This document shows, piece after piece, positions 1 to 9,253 of a stretch of 64,000 nucleotides of DNA. The notes beneath the pieces were generated by a model. The model did no database searches, had not been told where the DNA came from, and saw nothing but the letters and a program-made list of their open reading frames with translations. Where the stretch lies: positions 682,001 through 746,000 of the forward strand of contig CAVZOY010000002.1 in the NCBI GenBank assembly GCA_963777095.1, written 5' to 3'. How positions within the stretch are numbered: the stretch's first letter is position 1; each line of letters opens with the position of its first letter. A program made the translations under genes and the position numbers. The stretch is from CAVZOY01 sp963777095. GTDB taxonomy: Bacteria; Actinomycetota; Actinomycetes; Mycobacteriales; Geodermatophilaceae.

Positions 1-432
1 CTCCAGCTCGCGCAGCGACTTGTTGTTGCCGTGCAGCGCGATCCGCTCCGCCGGGAACCCGGCCGCCAGGGCGAGGGCGAGCTCGTTGCCGCTGCAGGCG
101 TCCAGGTGCAGGCCGTCCTCGCCGATCCAGCGGGCCACCTGACCGCACAGGAAGGCCTTGGACGCGTAGTGGACGTCGCCGCCGTCGAAGGCCGTGGCGA
201 AGTCGGCCGCGCGGCCGCGGAAGTCGGCCTCATCGAGCACGAACAGCGGCGTCCCGTGCTCGCGCGCCAGGTCGGTGACGGCCCGGCCGGCCAGGTGCAG
301 CTCGCCGTCGACCCGCTGCGCCGTCCGCGGCCAGACCTGCGGGTCCAGCGCCCCGAGGTCCTGCGGCGGGGCGCCGGCAGCGGTCGGCTGGGCGATGTTG
401 CCGTGGAGGGGACCGGCGGGGTGCGCTCTCAC
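1..432 (-). CDS. lysA: Diaminopimelate decarboxylase, N-terminal part (runs off the window)
   Basis: LysA decarboxylates meso-diaminopimelate to L-lysine with PLP in the cytosol, the last step of lysine synthesis. The first 144 codons are visible. They contain the motif VHYASKAFL with the PLP-binding lysine, followed by DACSGNELALA and HGNNKS, typical of the alanine-racemase-fold barrel of this family. The GTG start overlaps the argS stop codon in a GTGA arrangement, so lysA is probably translated coupled to argS. The pairing argS-lysA (often followed by hom and thrC) is common in actinobacteria. The C-terminal part, with the second half of the active site, lies outside the window. Confidence 0.93.
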   Translation of the reverse strand, partial: MRAHPAGPLHGNIAQPTAAGAPPQDLGALDPQVWPRTAQRVDGELHLAGRAVTDLAREHGTPLFVLDEADFRGRAADFATAFDGGDVHYASKAFLCGQVARWIGEDGLHLDACSGNELALALAAGFPAERIALHGNNKSLRELE

Positions 433-2091
433 ATCCGCTCCGGAGCGTGCACGCCCAGCACGGCGAGGCCGTTGCGCAGCACGGTGGCCGTCGCGCCGCA
501 CAGCCACAGGCGCGCGACGTTCAGCGGTCCGGTCTCCTCGTCGCCGCGGGGCAGCACCCGGCAGGAGTCGTAGAACCGGTGGTAGATGCCCGCCAGCTCC
601 TCCAGGTACCGGGCCACCCGGTGCGGCGCACGGAACTCGGCCGCGGTGGCCAGCACGCCCGGGAACTCGGCGATGGCCCGCAGCAGGTCGTTCTCCCGCT
701 CGTGGCCCAACTGCGTGGGGTCGACGTCGCCGGGCTCGCCGAGGGAGATGCCCAGCTCTGCCGCGTTGCGGAGCACCGAGGAGATGCGCGCGTGCGCGTA
801 CTGGACGTAGAAGACCGGGTTGTCGTTGGTCTGCCTGCTCCACAGGTCCAGGTCGAGGTCGATCGGCTGGTCGATCGACGTGCGGGCCAGGGCGTAGCGG
901 GCGGCGTCGGCGCCGATCGCGTCGACCAGGTCACCGAGGTTGACGACGTTGCCCGCCCGCTTGCTCATCCGGACCGGCTGGCCCTCGCGGAGCAGGTTGA
1001 CCAGCTGGCCGATGAGGATCTCGAGGTTGCTCTCGGGGTCGTCGCCCATGGCCGCGACCAGCGCCTTGTACCGGCCGACGTAGCCGGTGTGGTCGGCGCC
1101 CAGCATGATCACGACCTTGTCGAAGCCGCGCTCGCGCTTGTTCAGGTAATAGGCGCAGTCGGCGGCGAAGTAGGTGGGCTCGCCGTCCCCCTTGACCAGG
1201 ACACGGTCCTTGTCGTCGCCGAAGTCGGTGGTGCGGAGCCAGACCGCACCGTCGGCCTCGTACACGTGCCCCTGGTCGCGCAGGCGCGCGACCGCCTTCT
1301 CGAGGGCACCGGTCTCGTGCAGCGTGCGCTCGGAGAAGTAGACGTCGAAGACGACGCCGAAGCCGGCCAGCGACCCCTTGATCTCGTCCCACATCAGGTC
1401 GACGCCGCGCCCGCGGAAGATCCGCAGCTGCTCCTCGTCGTCGCGCTCGAGGACGCCGGGCTCGGCCGCGACGACCTGCGCGGCGATGTCGTCGATGTAG
1501 GCGCCGGCGTACCCGTCCTCGGGCACCGGCTGCCCCGTCGCGCGCCGCCTGGAGGCTGCGGGCGAACCGGTCGATCTGCGCGCCGGCGTCGTTGAAGTAG
1601 TACTCCCGGGTGACCGAGGCACCGCCGGTCTCGAGCAGCCGGGCGAGGGCGTCGCCGACAGCCGCCCATCGCACGGCTCCGATGTGCACCGGGCCGGTCG
1701 GATTGGCCGAGACGAACTCGAGGTTCAGCCGCTGCCCCGCGAACTCGTCGGTGCGCCCGTAGTCGTCGCCGGCGGTGACGGCCCGGACGGCGATGACCCC
1801 GAGCGCACCCTGCGCGAGGGTGATGTTGAGGAAGCCCGGACCGGCGACGTCCACCGAGGCGATGCCGTCGTGCGCGCGCAACTCCTCGGCGACCAGCTCG
1901 GCCACCTCGCGCGGCGGGCGGGCGGCCGGCTTGGCCAGCCGCAGGGCGACGTTGGTGGCGTAGTCGCCGTGATCGGGGTTCTTGGGACGCTCGATGACGA
2001 CGTCGTCGGGAACGGCCACGCCGAGCGCACCGCGGTCGACGACGGCTGCCACGGCGGACCGGACGACGTCTCGCAGCTGCTCGGGTGTCAC
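429..2091 (-). CDS. argS: Arginyl-tRNA synthetase, reading frame broken once
   Basis: ArgS charges tRNA-Arg with arginine using ATP. The N-terminal half begins VTPEQLRDVV and carries the class I HIGH-like motif (PTGPVHIG) near residue 130. The C-terminal half, in another frame, holds the KMSKS-like RMSKRAGN and the DALR anticodon-binding domain. The frames join at a run of four C on the plus strand (1533-1536); removing one base restores AARDGQPVPEDGY, giving about 553 residues, normal for the family. Because the gene is essential and the rest is well conserved, a sequence error is more likely than a pseudogene. The GTG start has no Shine-Dalgarno; a TACGCT -10 box ends 6 bp upstream, suggesting a leaderless mRNA. 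Confidence 0.93.
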
Positions 2092-2097
2092 CGCACG

Positions 2098-2103
2098 AGC
2101 GTA
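2098..2103 (-). promoter_or_regulatory. Probable leaderless -10 element for argS
   Basis: TACGCT on the minus strand fits TANNNT and ends 6 bases before the GTG of argS. That spacing places the transcript start at or next to the start codon. No purine-rich ribosome binding site is visible. Inference from spacing only. Confidence 0.45.
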
Positions 2104-2259
2104 CTGAGGACGCCGACGCGCCCGGACCGCGCCCGCAGGTGTGCCGTACTCCTCGGGCGCGCTCCCAGGGAGCGACCAGCTTCCGAACCTAGACTGGGCG
2201 CCGGACCCGGGCCCCGGACGGAGCTCGGCACGACGGAGCAGCCGTTCGAAGGAGAGGCC

Positions 2260-3111
2260 TTGGCCAAGGAAGGTACGCCCGGGAACCGCGGGAAGAACGC
2301 CCCCGCGCGAGGCGGGTCGTCCGCCGCGGGCAAGGGCGCGTCCACCGCGCGGACCGGTACCGGTGGCCGGGGCCGCACCCGCCCGCCGACCCAGGTGGTC
2401 ACGCAGCCGCGCCGTCCCTGGGGCCTGATCGCCGCCGCCATCGCCGTGGTCCTGTTCGCCGTCCTCGCCATCGGCTACGCGGTCGTCAAGGCCAACGAGT
2501 CCGAGGCCAACGAGGTCAACGACCCGGACGACATCGCCGACATCCAGACCTACGACTACGCGGCCGGCCAGACCCACGTCGCCGAACCCGTGCCCTACTC
2601 GGAGTCGCCGCCGGTCGGTGGCCCGCACGCGCCGCCGCCGGACTGGGCCGACTGCACCGGCACCGTCTACGACGTCGACATCCGGCACGAGAACGCCGTC
2701 CACTCCCTCGAGCACGGCGCCGTGTGGATCACCTACAACCCCGACGAGGTCTTCGACACCGACATCGAGACGCTCGCGGCGCTGGTCGACCGGTCGGGCC
2801 GGATGATGTCGCCCTACGAGGGCCAGGACTCGCCGATCAGCATCCAGTCCTGGAACTACCAGCTGAAGGTCGACTCGGCCGCCGACCCACGCCTGAAGCA
2901 GTACGCCGACTTCTTCACGTACAACGCCGAGTACTACCCCGAGCCCGGCGCGAGCTGCGAGAACCCCACCTTCATCGAGAGCCCGCTGCTCGAGGCGCAG
3001 GACGGGCAGGCGCCCGCCGACGGGTCCGCCCCGGCCGAGTCGTCGGCACCGGCCACCGAGTCGACCGAGCCGAGCGAGTCGGCCGAGGCGACCAGCACCG
3101 ACGCGCAGTGA
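2260..3111 (+). CDS. DUF3105 membrane-anchored protein
   Basis: Function unknown. The 283-residue protein has a basic, Gly/Ser/Arg-rich N-terminus of about 55 residues, one membrane segment at about 60-80 (IAAAIAVVLFAVLAIGYAVV), then an extracytoplasmic DUF3105 domain with conserved GGPHAPPPDWADCTG, HSLEHGAVWITY and SWNYQLKVD. It ends in a Ser/Ala/Glu-rich tail. The histidines and two cysteines hint at metal or disulfide chemistry, but that is inference. The TTG start is chosen because GAAGGAGAG lies about 7 bases upstream. The stop overlaps the start of the DUF305 gene, so the two are probably one operon; the pair occurs together in many actinobacteria. Confidence 0.85.
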   Translation: MAKEGTPGNRGKNAPARGGSSAAGKGASTARTGTGGRGRTRPPTQVVTQPRRPWGLIAAAIAVVLFAVLAIGYAVVKANESEANEVNDPDDIADIQTYDYAAGQTHVAEPVPYSESPPVGGPHAPPPDWADCTGTVYDVDIRHENAVHSLEHGAVWITYNPDEVFDTDIETLAALVDRSGRMMSPYEGQDSPISIQSWNYQLKVDSAADPRLKQYADFFTYNAEYYPEPGASCENPTFIESPLLEAQDGQAPADGSAPAESSAPATESTEPSESAEATSTDAQ

Positions 3112-3794
3112 CCATGACCGCCATGCGGGAGGAGGCGCCGGTGCGCGCGACCGCGGGCGGACGCGGCCTGCGGACGGTGCTGCTGGCGGTGATCGGCGTC
3201 GGCCTGCTGCTGCTCGGCGGCGGCATCGCCGCCGCGCTCGGCATCGGCCGGGACGCACCGCCGGCCGCCGACTCCGTCGACGTCGGCTTCGCCCGCGACA
3301 TGTCGGCCCACCACCTGCAGGCGGTGGAGATGGCCAACCTGGCGCTCGTGACCAGCACGGACGACGCCGTCCGCGGGCTGGCGTTCGACATCGCCGAGAC
3401 GCAGCAGAACCAGGTCGGCCGGATGCAGGGCTGGCTCTCGCTGTGGGGCTACTCGATCACCGGCGGCGAGCAGATGGCGTGGATGAGCTCCGGAGGCCAC
3501 GGCGGGCACGACATGTCGTCCATGGGCGACGGGCCGATGCCGGGGATGGCGACCGACGAGGAGCTCGCCGAGCTGCGGTCGGCCGACGGCGACGACTTCG
3601 ACGTCCTGTTCCTCCAGCTCATGACCCGGCACCACCAGGGCGGCCTGGAGATGGCCCAGTACGCGGCCGCGAATGCCGAGCAGCCGGCGGTCCGCAACCT
3701 CGCGACGACGATCGCGGAGTCGCAGACGGGCGAGACGAAGCTGATGGCCTCGATGCTGTCCGAACGAGGTGCCCAGCCGCTCCCCGCGCCATAG
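3108..3794 (+). CDS. DUF305 family exported or membrane-anchored protein
   Basis: Function unknown; DUF305 proteins are four-helix, ferritin-like proteins suspected of binding metal. About 228 residues: an N-terminal membrane segment (LLAVIGVGLLLLGGGIAAAL), then two copies of the family signature, FARDMSAHHLQAVEMA and LMTRHHQGGLEMAQYA, each with an HH-x5-M pattern. Between them is a His/Met/Gly-rich loop (GGHGGHDMSSMGDGPMPGM), the kind of sequence that binds copper. The GTG at 3108 overlaps the preceding stop as GTGA; ATG at 3114 is an alternative. It forms an operon with the DUF3105 gene. A copper-related envelope role is a reasonable guess, not shown. Confidence 0.85.
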   Translation: MTMTAMREEAPVRATAGGRGLRTVLLAVIGVGLLLLGGGIAAALGIGRDAPPAADSVDVGFARDMSAHHLQAVEMANLALVTSTDDAVRGLAFDIAETQQNQVGRMQGWLSLWGYSITGGEQMAWMSSGGHGGHDMSSMGDGPMPGMATDEELAELRSADGDDFDVLFLQLMTRHHQGGLEMAQYAAANAEQPAVRNLATTIAESQTGETKLMASMLSERGAQPLPAP

Positions 3795-3854
3795 ATCCCG
3801 CCGTCGGGAGGACGCCGCGCGGCTGGTAGTTTTCTCGGTGCCCCACCACGACGA

Positions 3855-3926
3855 GCCCCCGTAGCTCAGGGGATAGAGCACCGCCCTCCGGAGGCGGTGG
3901 CGCAGGTTCGAATCCTGCCGGGGGCA
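3855..3926 (+). tRNA. tRNA-Arg (anticodon CCG)
   Basis: Complete cloverleaf: acceptor GCCCCCG pairs with CGGGGGC, D arm GCTCAGGGGATAGAGC, anticodon stem CCGCC/GGCGG around loop CTCCGGA, T arm GCAGGTTCGAATCCTGC, discriminator A. The CCA end is not encoded. It reads CGG arginine codons, which are abundant here. Confidence 0.97.
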
Positions 3927-3980
3927 CTCACCGCGAGCACGGCCACGAGGCCGTCCGCCGGCTCCGAACCGGGATCGCCG

Positions 3981-4898
3981 TCACTCCCCGTCCCACCAGC
4001 GGTCCGCGGCCTCCGCGGGACTGAGCCCTCTCACCTCCACGGCCCGGTTGAGTTCCACGAGGTCCGCGGTCGTCAAGCGCGCGCTCACGTCCTCCAGCGC
4101 TGTGCGGAGCCGGTCCCCCCAGCGCTCCAGCGCGTCCGTGCGCACCAACGGCACCACGTTCTCGCGCGGCTGCAGACCGCGGTCGTCGTCCAGGAGGACG
4201 ACCGACGCGTTCGACAGGCGCGCGTCGGTCGTCTCCAGCATCCCCACGTCGATCTGGCCGCCGAGCAGCGCCTCCGCGGTCGCTGCCCGCGAGGGCATCG
4301 AGCGGACCTCGGCGAACTCCAGCCCGTAGACCTCCTGGAGCCCGAGGAGGCAGAACCGCCGTTCCGGGCACTCCGGCGGCCCCCCGAAACGCAGTTCGGG
4401 CGCCAGGGGCGCCAGGTCCGAGATGGCGGTGACGTCGTTCTCGGCCGCGAAGGCGGCCGTGACCACGAAGCCGTTCTGGTCCTCCGCGGCCGCGGCGCGG
4501 AGAACGGTGACGCCGCGGGCCCCGAGCGTGAGCTTCAGCGCGGCGTGCAGCTCCTCGGGCGTCCGCGTCTCAGGGGTCGCATCGGGCCGGGCGAAGGACA
4601 GCGCGGTGCCCATGTAGTCGATGACGACGTCCACGAGCCCCTGCGACAGCGCCGGCGACACCACCTCGCGGGTGCCGACGCCGTGCTCGACGTCGACCGG
4701 CACGTCCGCCCGGCGGGCGGCCTCGGCGTACACCTCGACGAGGATCTGGTTCTCGCGGAAGTCGTACGAGGCGAGGCGCAGGGCCGTGGCCGGGTCGGCC
4801 GTGGCCGGGGACGGCGTTCCGGAGCCGTCTGCGCCGCACGCGGACAGCAGCGCGACGAGAAGCAGGAACACGGCCGACGCGGCGCGGGAACGGCGCAC
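3981..4898 (-). CDS. Glycine betaine/choline-type ABC transporter substrate-binding lipoprotein
   Basis: Probable solute-binding lipoprotein of the OpuAC/ProX group that captures quaternary amines such as betaine or choline. The 305-residue precursor has a signal peptide with a lipobox (LLSAC, Cys near residue 20). The mature part has family features: an early strand with EVYAEAARRADVPV, VVIDYMGTAL in the first lobe, and RSMPSRAATAEALLGGQID in the second. A GAGGAGG site lies about 6 bases before the GTG start. No permease or ATPase genes are adjacent, so its transporter partners are elsewhere or it acts as a sensor. The tRNA-Arg is 54 bp away, on the other strand. Confidence 0.78.
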   Translation of the reverse strand: MRRSRAASAVFLLLVALLSACGADGSGTPSPATADPATALRLASYDFRENQILVEVYAEAARRADVPVDVEHGVGTREVVSPALSQGLVDVVIDYMGTALSFARPDATPETRTPEELHAALKLTLGARGVTVLRAAAAEDQNGFVVTAAFAAENDVTAISDLAPLAPELRFGGPPECPERRFCLLGLQEVYGLEFAEVRSMPSRAATAEALLGGQIDVGMLETTDARLSNASVVLLDDDRGLQPRENVVPLVRTDALERWGDRLRTALEDVSARLTTADLVELNRAVEVRGLSPAEAADRWWDGE

Positions 4899-5044
4899 GG
4901 CGCCCTCCTCCCAGCGGGGCGTGCTCCGGGCACCGTAGTCCCGGCGGGCCCCGGCGCAGGGGATCCCGGACGCCGGACGGAAGTTCCCGGAACGGGACGA
5001 AAGGGCCTCGCCAGGATCCGCCGAGCGGAGCACAGTTCGACCGC

Positions 5045-6770
5045 ATGGCGTCCCTGCCCCAGGCGCTCCCGGGGGCGCGGCAGCCTCAGCCGCTCGCCCG
5101 GCCGGCACCCGCGCCGATCCAGCGCGTCCGCCGACGTCGCCGGCCGTCCGGCGAACCTCCGCCGCTGCCCCGGAGCCTGAACACCTCCGGCCGGTTGTGG
5201 CTCGGCCTGAGCGCTCTGGTCGTGCTGCTGTGGGTCGTGGTGGTCGCGACGGGCAGCCTCAGCGCGGTCGAGCTGGCCGACACCCGCGCACTCCAGGCGA
5301 TCAGCCGGGCCCGCACACCCGCACTCACCTCGGTGGCCGAGGTCGCCGGTGTGCTGGCGACGTCGGCGCCGCTGAAGGTCATCTGGCTGGTGAACATGGT
5401 GGTGCTCGTGGCGTTCCGGCGGTGGCGGCACCTGTTCGTCTGGCTGGCCGTCGGCATCCTGGTCGCCAACCTCGCCGCCGCCGCGGCCGGCATGCTGCGG
5501 CGTCCGCGGCCCTACGAGGTCGAGATCCTCGGACCGTGGACCGGGTTCTCCATGCCCTCGCTGCCGATGACCGTGCTGAGCGCATTCCTGGTGAGCACGG
5601 TCTACGCCCTCGTCCCGGCCGGCCGCCGCGCGGACCATCAGCAAGTGGATCGTGGTCGCACTGCTCGCGATCACCGCCGCTTCCCGCCTGTACCTGGCCC
5701 AGGACCACCCGACCGATGTCCTGGCCGGCGTGGTGCTCGGCGTGGCCGCGCCGCTGGTGGCCTTCCGCGTCTTCACGCCGAACGAGGTCTACCCGGTGCG
5801 CTACGGCCGCGGCCGGACGGCTCACCTCGACGTGACGGGGGTCCGCGGCGAGGCCATCGTGCGGGCACTGAAGGACCAGCTCGGCCTGGTGGCGACGTCC
5901 GTGAAGCCGTTCGGCCTGGCGGGGTCGGGGGGCTCGACGCCACTGCGGATCACGGTGAAGGCCGATCCGGAGCACAGCGAGACCGAGAGCATCGTCTTCG
6001 GCAAGCTGTACGCGGCCACGCACGTGCGCTCCGACCGCTGGTACAAGCTCGGTCGCACGCTGATGTACGGGCGGCTCGAGGACGAGAAGCCGTTCCACAG
6101 CGTCCGTCGCCTCGTGCAGTACGAGGACTACATCCTGCGGCTGCTCTGCGACGCCCAGCTGCCCGTGCCCCAGCCGCTCGGCATCGTGGAGATCACCCCC
6201 GAGCGCGAGTACCTCCTCATGGCCGAGTTCCTGACCGGTGGCGCCGAGATCGGCGACCCCGCGGTGGTGGTCGACGACGGCATCATCGACCAGGGGCTCG
6301 CCGCGGTGCGCCGGATGTGGGACGTCGGGGTCGCCCATCGCGACATCAAGCCGGCCAACCTGATGGTCTGCAGGGGCATGCTGTTCCTGATCGACTCGGC
6401 CTTCGCCGAGGTCCGCCCCAGCCCGTGGCGGGAGGCGGTCGACCTCGCGAACATGATGCTCGTCCTGGCCCTGCGCACCGACGCGCAGCGCGTGTACGAC
6501 CGCGCTCTGCTGCAGTTCTCGCAGGAGGAGATCGCCGAGGCGTTCGCCGCCACGCACGGACTGACGATGCCGACCCAGCTGCGGCGCATGCTGCGCCAGC
6601 AGGGCAAGGACCTGCACGCGGAGTTCCTGCGGCTGCTCCCCTACCGCCTGCCGCCGGTGCGCATCCAGCGGTGGACCTGGCGCCGGGCCGGCCTGACCGT
6701 CGCGACGCTCGCCGGAGTGCTCGTCGCGACCGCCTTCGCGCTCCAGTTGATCTTCGAGTCACCGCTGTGA
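5045..6770 (+). CDS. PAP2-like membrane domain fused to a protein-kinase-like domain, frame broken once
   Basis: A bifunctional-looking membrane protein of about 574 residues after repair. Residues 45-250 form a PAP2/undecaprenyl-pyrophosphatase-like membrane domain: motif C1 as RRPRP (about 150) and C3 as SRLYLAQDHPTD are present, but the C2 motif, normally PSGH, reads PSLPM (about 170), so the catalytic histidine is missing. Residues 300-550 resemble a eukaryotic/RIO-type kinase: FGKLY lysine, RLVQYEDY glutamate, catalytic loop HRDIKPANLM (about 430) and metal-binding IDSAFAE in place of DFG. A membrane segment ends the protein. One extra G near 5632-5633 splits the frame. It overlaps the next gene by GTGA, so three genes form an operon. 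Substrate unknown; perhaps a lipid or lipid-linked sugar. Confidence 0.75.
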
Positions 6771-7358
6771 GCGCCCGGCGCCTGGGAGTTGCGGCCGTCG
6801 GGGCGGTCCTGCTGACCGGCTGCGTCCAGACGGGCTCGCTCGCGCGGCCGCGAGCTGGCCTGCCGCGCCGGTGACGACGGCGAACCCGCCAACGGCGTCG
6901 TGCTGATGGCGCAGGCCGTCGAGACGGCGGCCTGGGTGCCGTGCCTGGACACCGTTCCGCTGGGATGGCACCTGTCGGACCTGGAGATTCGCGACGGCTC
7001 CGGGCGGTTCTGGCTGGACAGCGACCGCGACGGCGTGCGGGCGATCGAGGTGGCCCTGACGCCGTCCTGCGACCCGCGGCAGGCCACCGAGATCCCGAGC
7101 GACCGCGAGGAGGTGCGGCGCCTCGAGCAGGTCACGCAGATCAGCCCTGCGTACGTGGGAACGCGCTACTACGTGTTCGACGGCGGCTGTCTGATCGTCT
7201 ACTTCCGGCTCGGCGGCGACGACCGCGCCGAACCGCTGGCGGTGGCGACGGAGGGGATCGACCTCGTCCGCCGCACCGACATCGAGGCGCACGTCCGCGA
7301 GGAGACCGGCGGACGGCTGGAGCTCGACCCCACCGCGCCGGCGGACGGCATGCCGTGA
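6767..7358 (+). CDS. Small predicted lipoprotein of unknown function, frame broken once
   Basis: Not recognised. After repair it has about 196 residues. The N-terminus has a short hydrophobic stretch ending in a lipobox (AVLLTGC, Cys near residue 20), so it is probably tethered to the outer face of the membrane. The rest contains four or five scattered cysteines and no motif I know. The frame changes between 6841 and 6852, where one extra base separates the signal peptide from ELACRAGDDGEPANG. The GTG start overlaps the upstream kinase stop and the stop overlaps the downstream start, both as GTGA, so it is the middle gene of a tightly coupled operon and may be an accessory factor. Confidence 0.65.
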
Positions 7359-8453
7359 CGGCCAACGGGCCGGTCGAGCCGCAGACCCGCGCACCCAAGC
7401 CGCTGTGGCGGCGGGTGCTCGGGCCGGCGCTGTCCATCGCGCTGGTGGTCGCGATCTTCGCCTGGTTCCTGCCGCAGTTCACCAGCCTGTCCGCGGTCTG
7501 GGCCTCGGTCCGGGCCATGTCGACCGCCGAGGTCTCCGTCCTCGTCGTGGCGGCCGCGTGGAACCTGATGACCTACCAGTTCGTGATGGTCGCGACCATG
7601 CCCGGGCTGACCCTGCGGCAGGCCACGGTCGAGACCCAGACCACGACCGCGGTGGCCAACACGGTGGTCGGCGGCTCCGCCATCGCCCTGGGCCTGACCT
7701 ACGCGATGGCCTCCTCGTGGGGCTTCTCCCGCTCCCGCACGTCCGTGGCCCTGCTGGTCTCCGGGCTCTGGAACAACTTCGTCAAGCTCGGGACGCCCGT
7801 CCTCGCGCTCGCGCTCCTCGCCTTCTCCTCTTCCCCGTCCACCGGACAGGCTGGCCGGCGGCCTCGCCGGCCTCGCGGCGCTGGCCGCCTCGGTCTTCCT
7901 GCTCGGGCGGTTGCTGCGCAGCAGGGAAGCGGCCGAGCGGATCGGCACGGGCGCCGGACGGGTCGCCTCGGCCGTGCTGCGCCCGTTCCACCGACCTCCC
8001 GTGGAGGGCTGGGACAAGGCGACGACCAAGTTCCGCGACCGGACGGCGCTGCTGCTGCACGCCCGGTGGCACTGGATCACCCTCGCGACCGTCGTCAGCC
8101 ACCTGTCGCTGTTCCTCGTGCTCCTGCTGTCGTTGCGCTTCGTCGGCGTGACCGGGGAACAGGTCAGCTGGATCGAGGCGCTGGCCGTCTTCGCGTTCGC
8201 TCGGTTGCTCACCGCCATCCCGTTCACCCCGGGCGGGCTGGGTGTCGTCGAGTTGGCCCTGATCACCGGCCTGTCGGCGGCCGGGGGCGCGCGGTCCGCG
8301 GTGGCCGCAGCGGTGCTGATCTTCCGGGCTCTGACCTTCGTGCTGCCCATCCCGCTGGGGCTGGCCACGTACGTCTTCTGGCGGCGCAACACCTCGTGGC
8401 GCCGGGCACCGGGCACGGCACCCCGGACGGACCTCGTTCCCGAGACCGTGTGA
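7355..8453 (+). CDS. UPF0104/MprF-flippase-like membrane protein, frame broken once
   Basis: About 365 residues after repair, with seven or eight hydrophobic segments, matching the lysylphosphatidylglycerol synthase transmembrane (UPF0104) family. Proteins of this fold flip or bind lipids; some sit beside glycosyltransferases. Family-like signatures are ANTVVGGSAIALGLTYAM in the first half and RLLTAIPFTPGGLGVVE near the end. The lysyltransferase domain of MprF is absent. One extra base lies between 7825 and 7845. It is the last gene of the operon with the PAP2-kinase fusion and the lipoprotein, suggesting a joint role in modifying or exporting a membrane lipid. That role is inference. Confidence 0.8.
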
Positions 8454-8466
8454 CCGTTCGGAATAC

Positions 8467-8514
8467 TTGAAGTCTCAGCTTCCTTCGGTACTCTGGCCGC
8501 TTGAAAGTTCAAGC
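8467..8514 (+). promoter_or_regulatory. Promoter with overlapping palindromic operator for ribA-marR
   Basis: TTGAAG (8467-8472) and TACTCT (8489-8494) are 16 bases apart, a good sigma70-type pair. The palindrome GCTTGAAAGTTCAAGC (8499-8514; 7-bp arms, 2-bp centre) covers the predicted transcript start at about 8501, where a bound repressor would block transcription. The -35 element shares the CTTGAA half-site. The MarR regulator two genes downstream is the obvious candidate ligand. Site seen; regulator assignment inferred. Confidence 0.6.
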
Positions 8515-8530
8515 AATGACCGGAGGACCG

Positions 8531-9230
8531 ATGTCCCTCACCGCGCACGACCCCTCGATGCTCGCCGAGCTGACCGGCTTCGGCCTGGTGCCGTCGGCCT
8601 CCGTCCGCACCGCCGTGACCGTGCCGCTGCGCTTCGCCGACGGCTACCGGACGACGGCGCGGCGTCTTCACCTTCGAGGGGCTGGCCGACGGTCGCGAGC
8701 ACCTGGCGATCGGGCTCGGCGACTGGAAGGGCGCGCTGGCCCGGTCGGCCGCCGGAGGCCCCGCCCCGCTGGTCCGGCCGCACAGCGAGTGCCTCACCGG
8801 GGACGTGTTCGGCTCCGAGCGTTGCGACTGCGGTCCCCAGCTGCGCGAGGCCGTCGAGCGGATCGCCGAGGTCGGCGGCTTCCTGCTCTACCTCCGCCAG
8901 GAGGGCCGGGGCATCGGCCTGTACGCCAAGCTCGACGCGTACGCGCTGCAGGACGCCGGCCTCGACACCTACGAGGCCAACCTCGCCCTCGGCCGCGGCG
9001 AGGACGAGCGCGACTACACCGTCGCCGCCCAGATGCTGCTGACGCTCGGCGCCGACCGGATCACGCTGCTGAGCAACAACCCCGACAAGGCCGCCCAGCT
9101 GCAGGCGCTCGGCGTCGACGTCCCCGAGCAGCTGCCCACGGGCGTGCACCTGTCGGCCGCCAACGCCGCGTACCTCGAGGCCAAGGTGCGGCACACCGCC
9201 CACACCCTCGACCTGCCGCTCGCCGGCTGA
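8531..9230 (+). CDS. ribA: GTP cyclohydrolase II, frame broken once
   Basis: RibA opens GTP to formate, pyrophosphate and a diaminopyrimidine, the first step of riboflavin synthesis. After removing one extra base near 8661 it has about 232 residues. The zinc site GDVFGSERCDCGPQL with its cysteines, the RQEGRGIGLYAKLDAY loop and LLSNNPDKAAQL are diagnostic. It is a stand-alone cyclohydrolase without the RibB domain usual in actinobacterial RibBA fusions, so it may be a second copy. GGAGG precedes the ATG by about 4 bases. A marR gene follows 23 bp downstream and a promoter with a palindrome precedes it, suggesting induced rather than constitutive expression. Confidence 0.92.
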
Positions 9231-9253
9231 CCACCCGTCAGGAGAACCTCGCG

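Noticed and set aside
429..2091. Programmed ribosomal frameshifting in argS and the other broken genes
   Set aside because: There is no shared slippery sequence, stimulatory stem-loop or conserved site, and the breaks occur in unrelated genes at random points. Sequence error is simpler.
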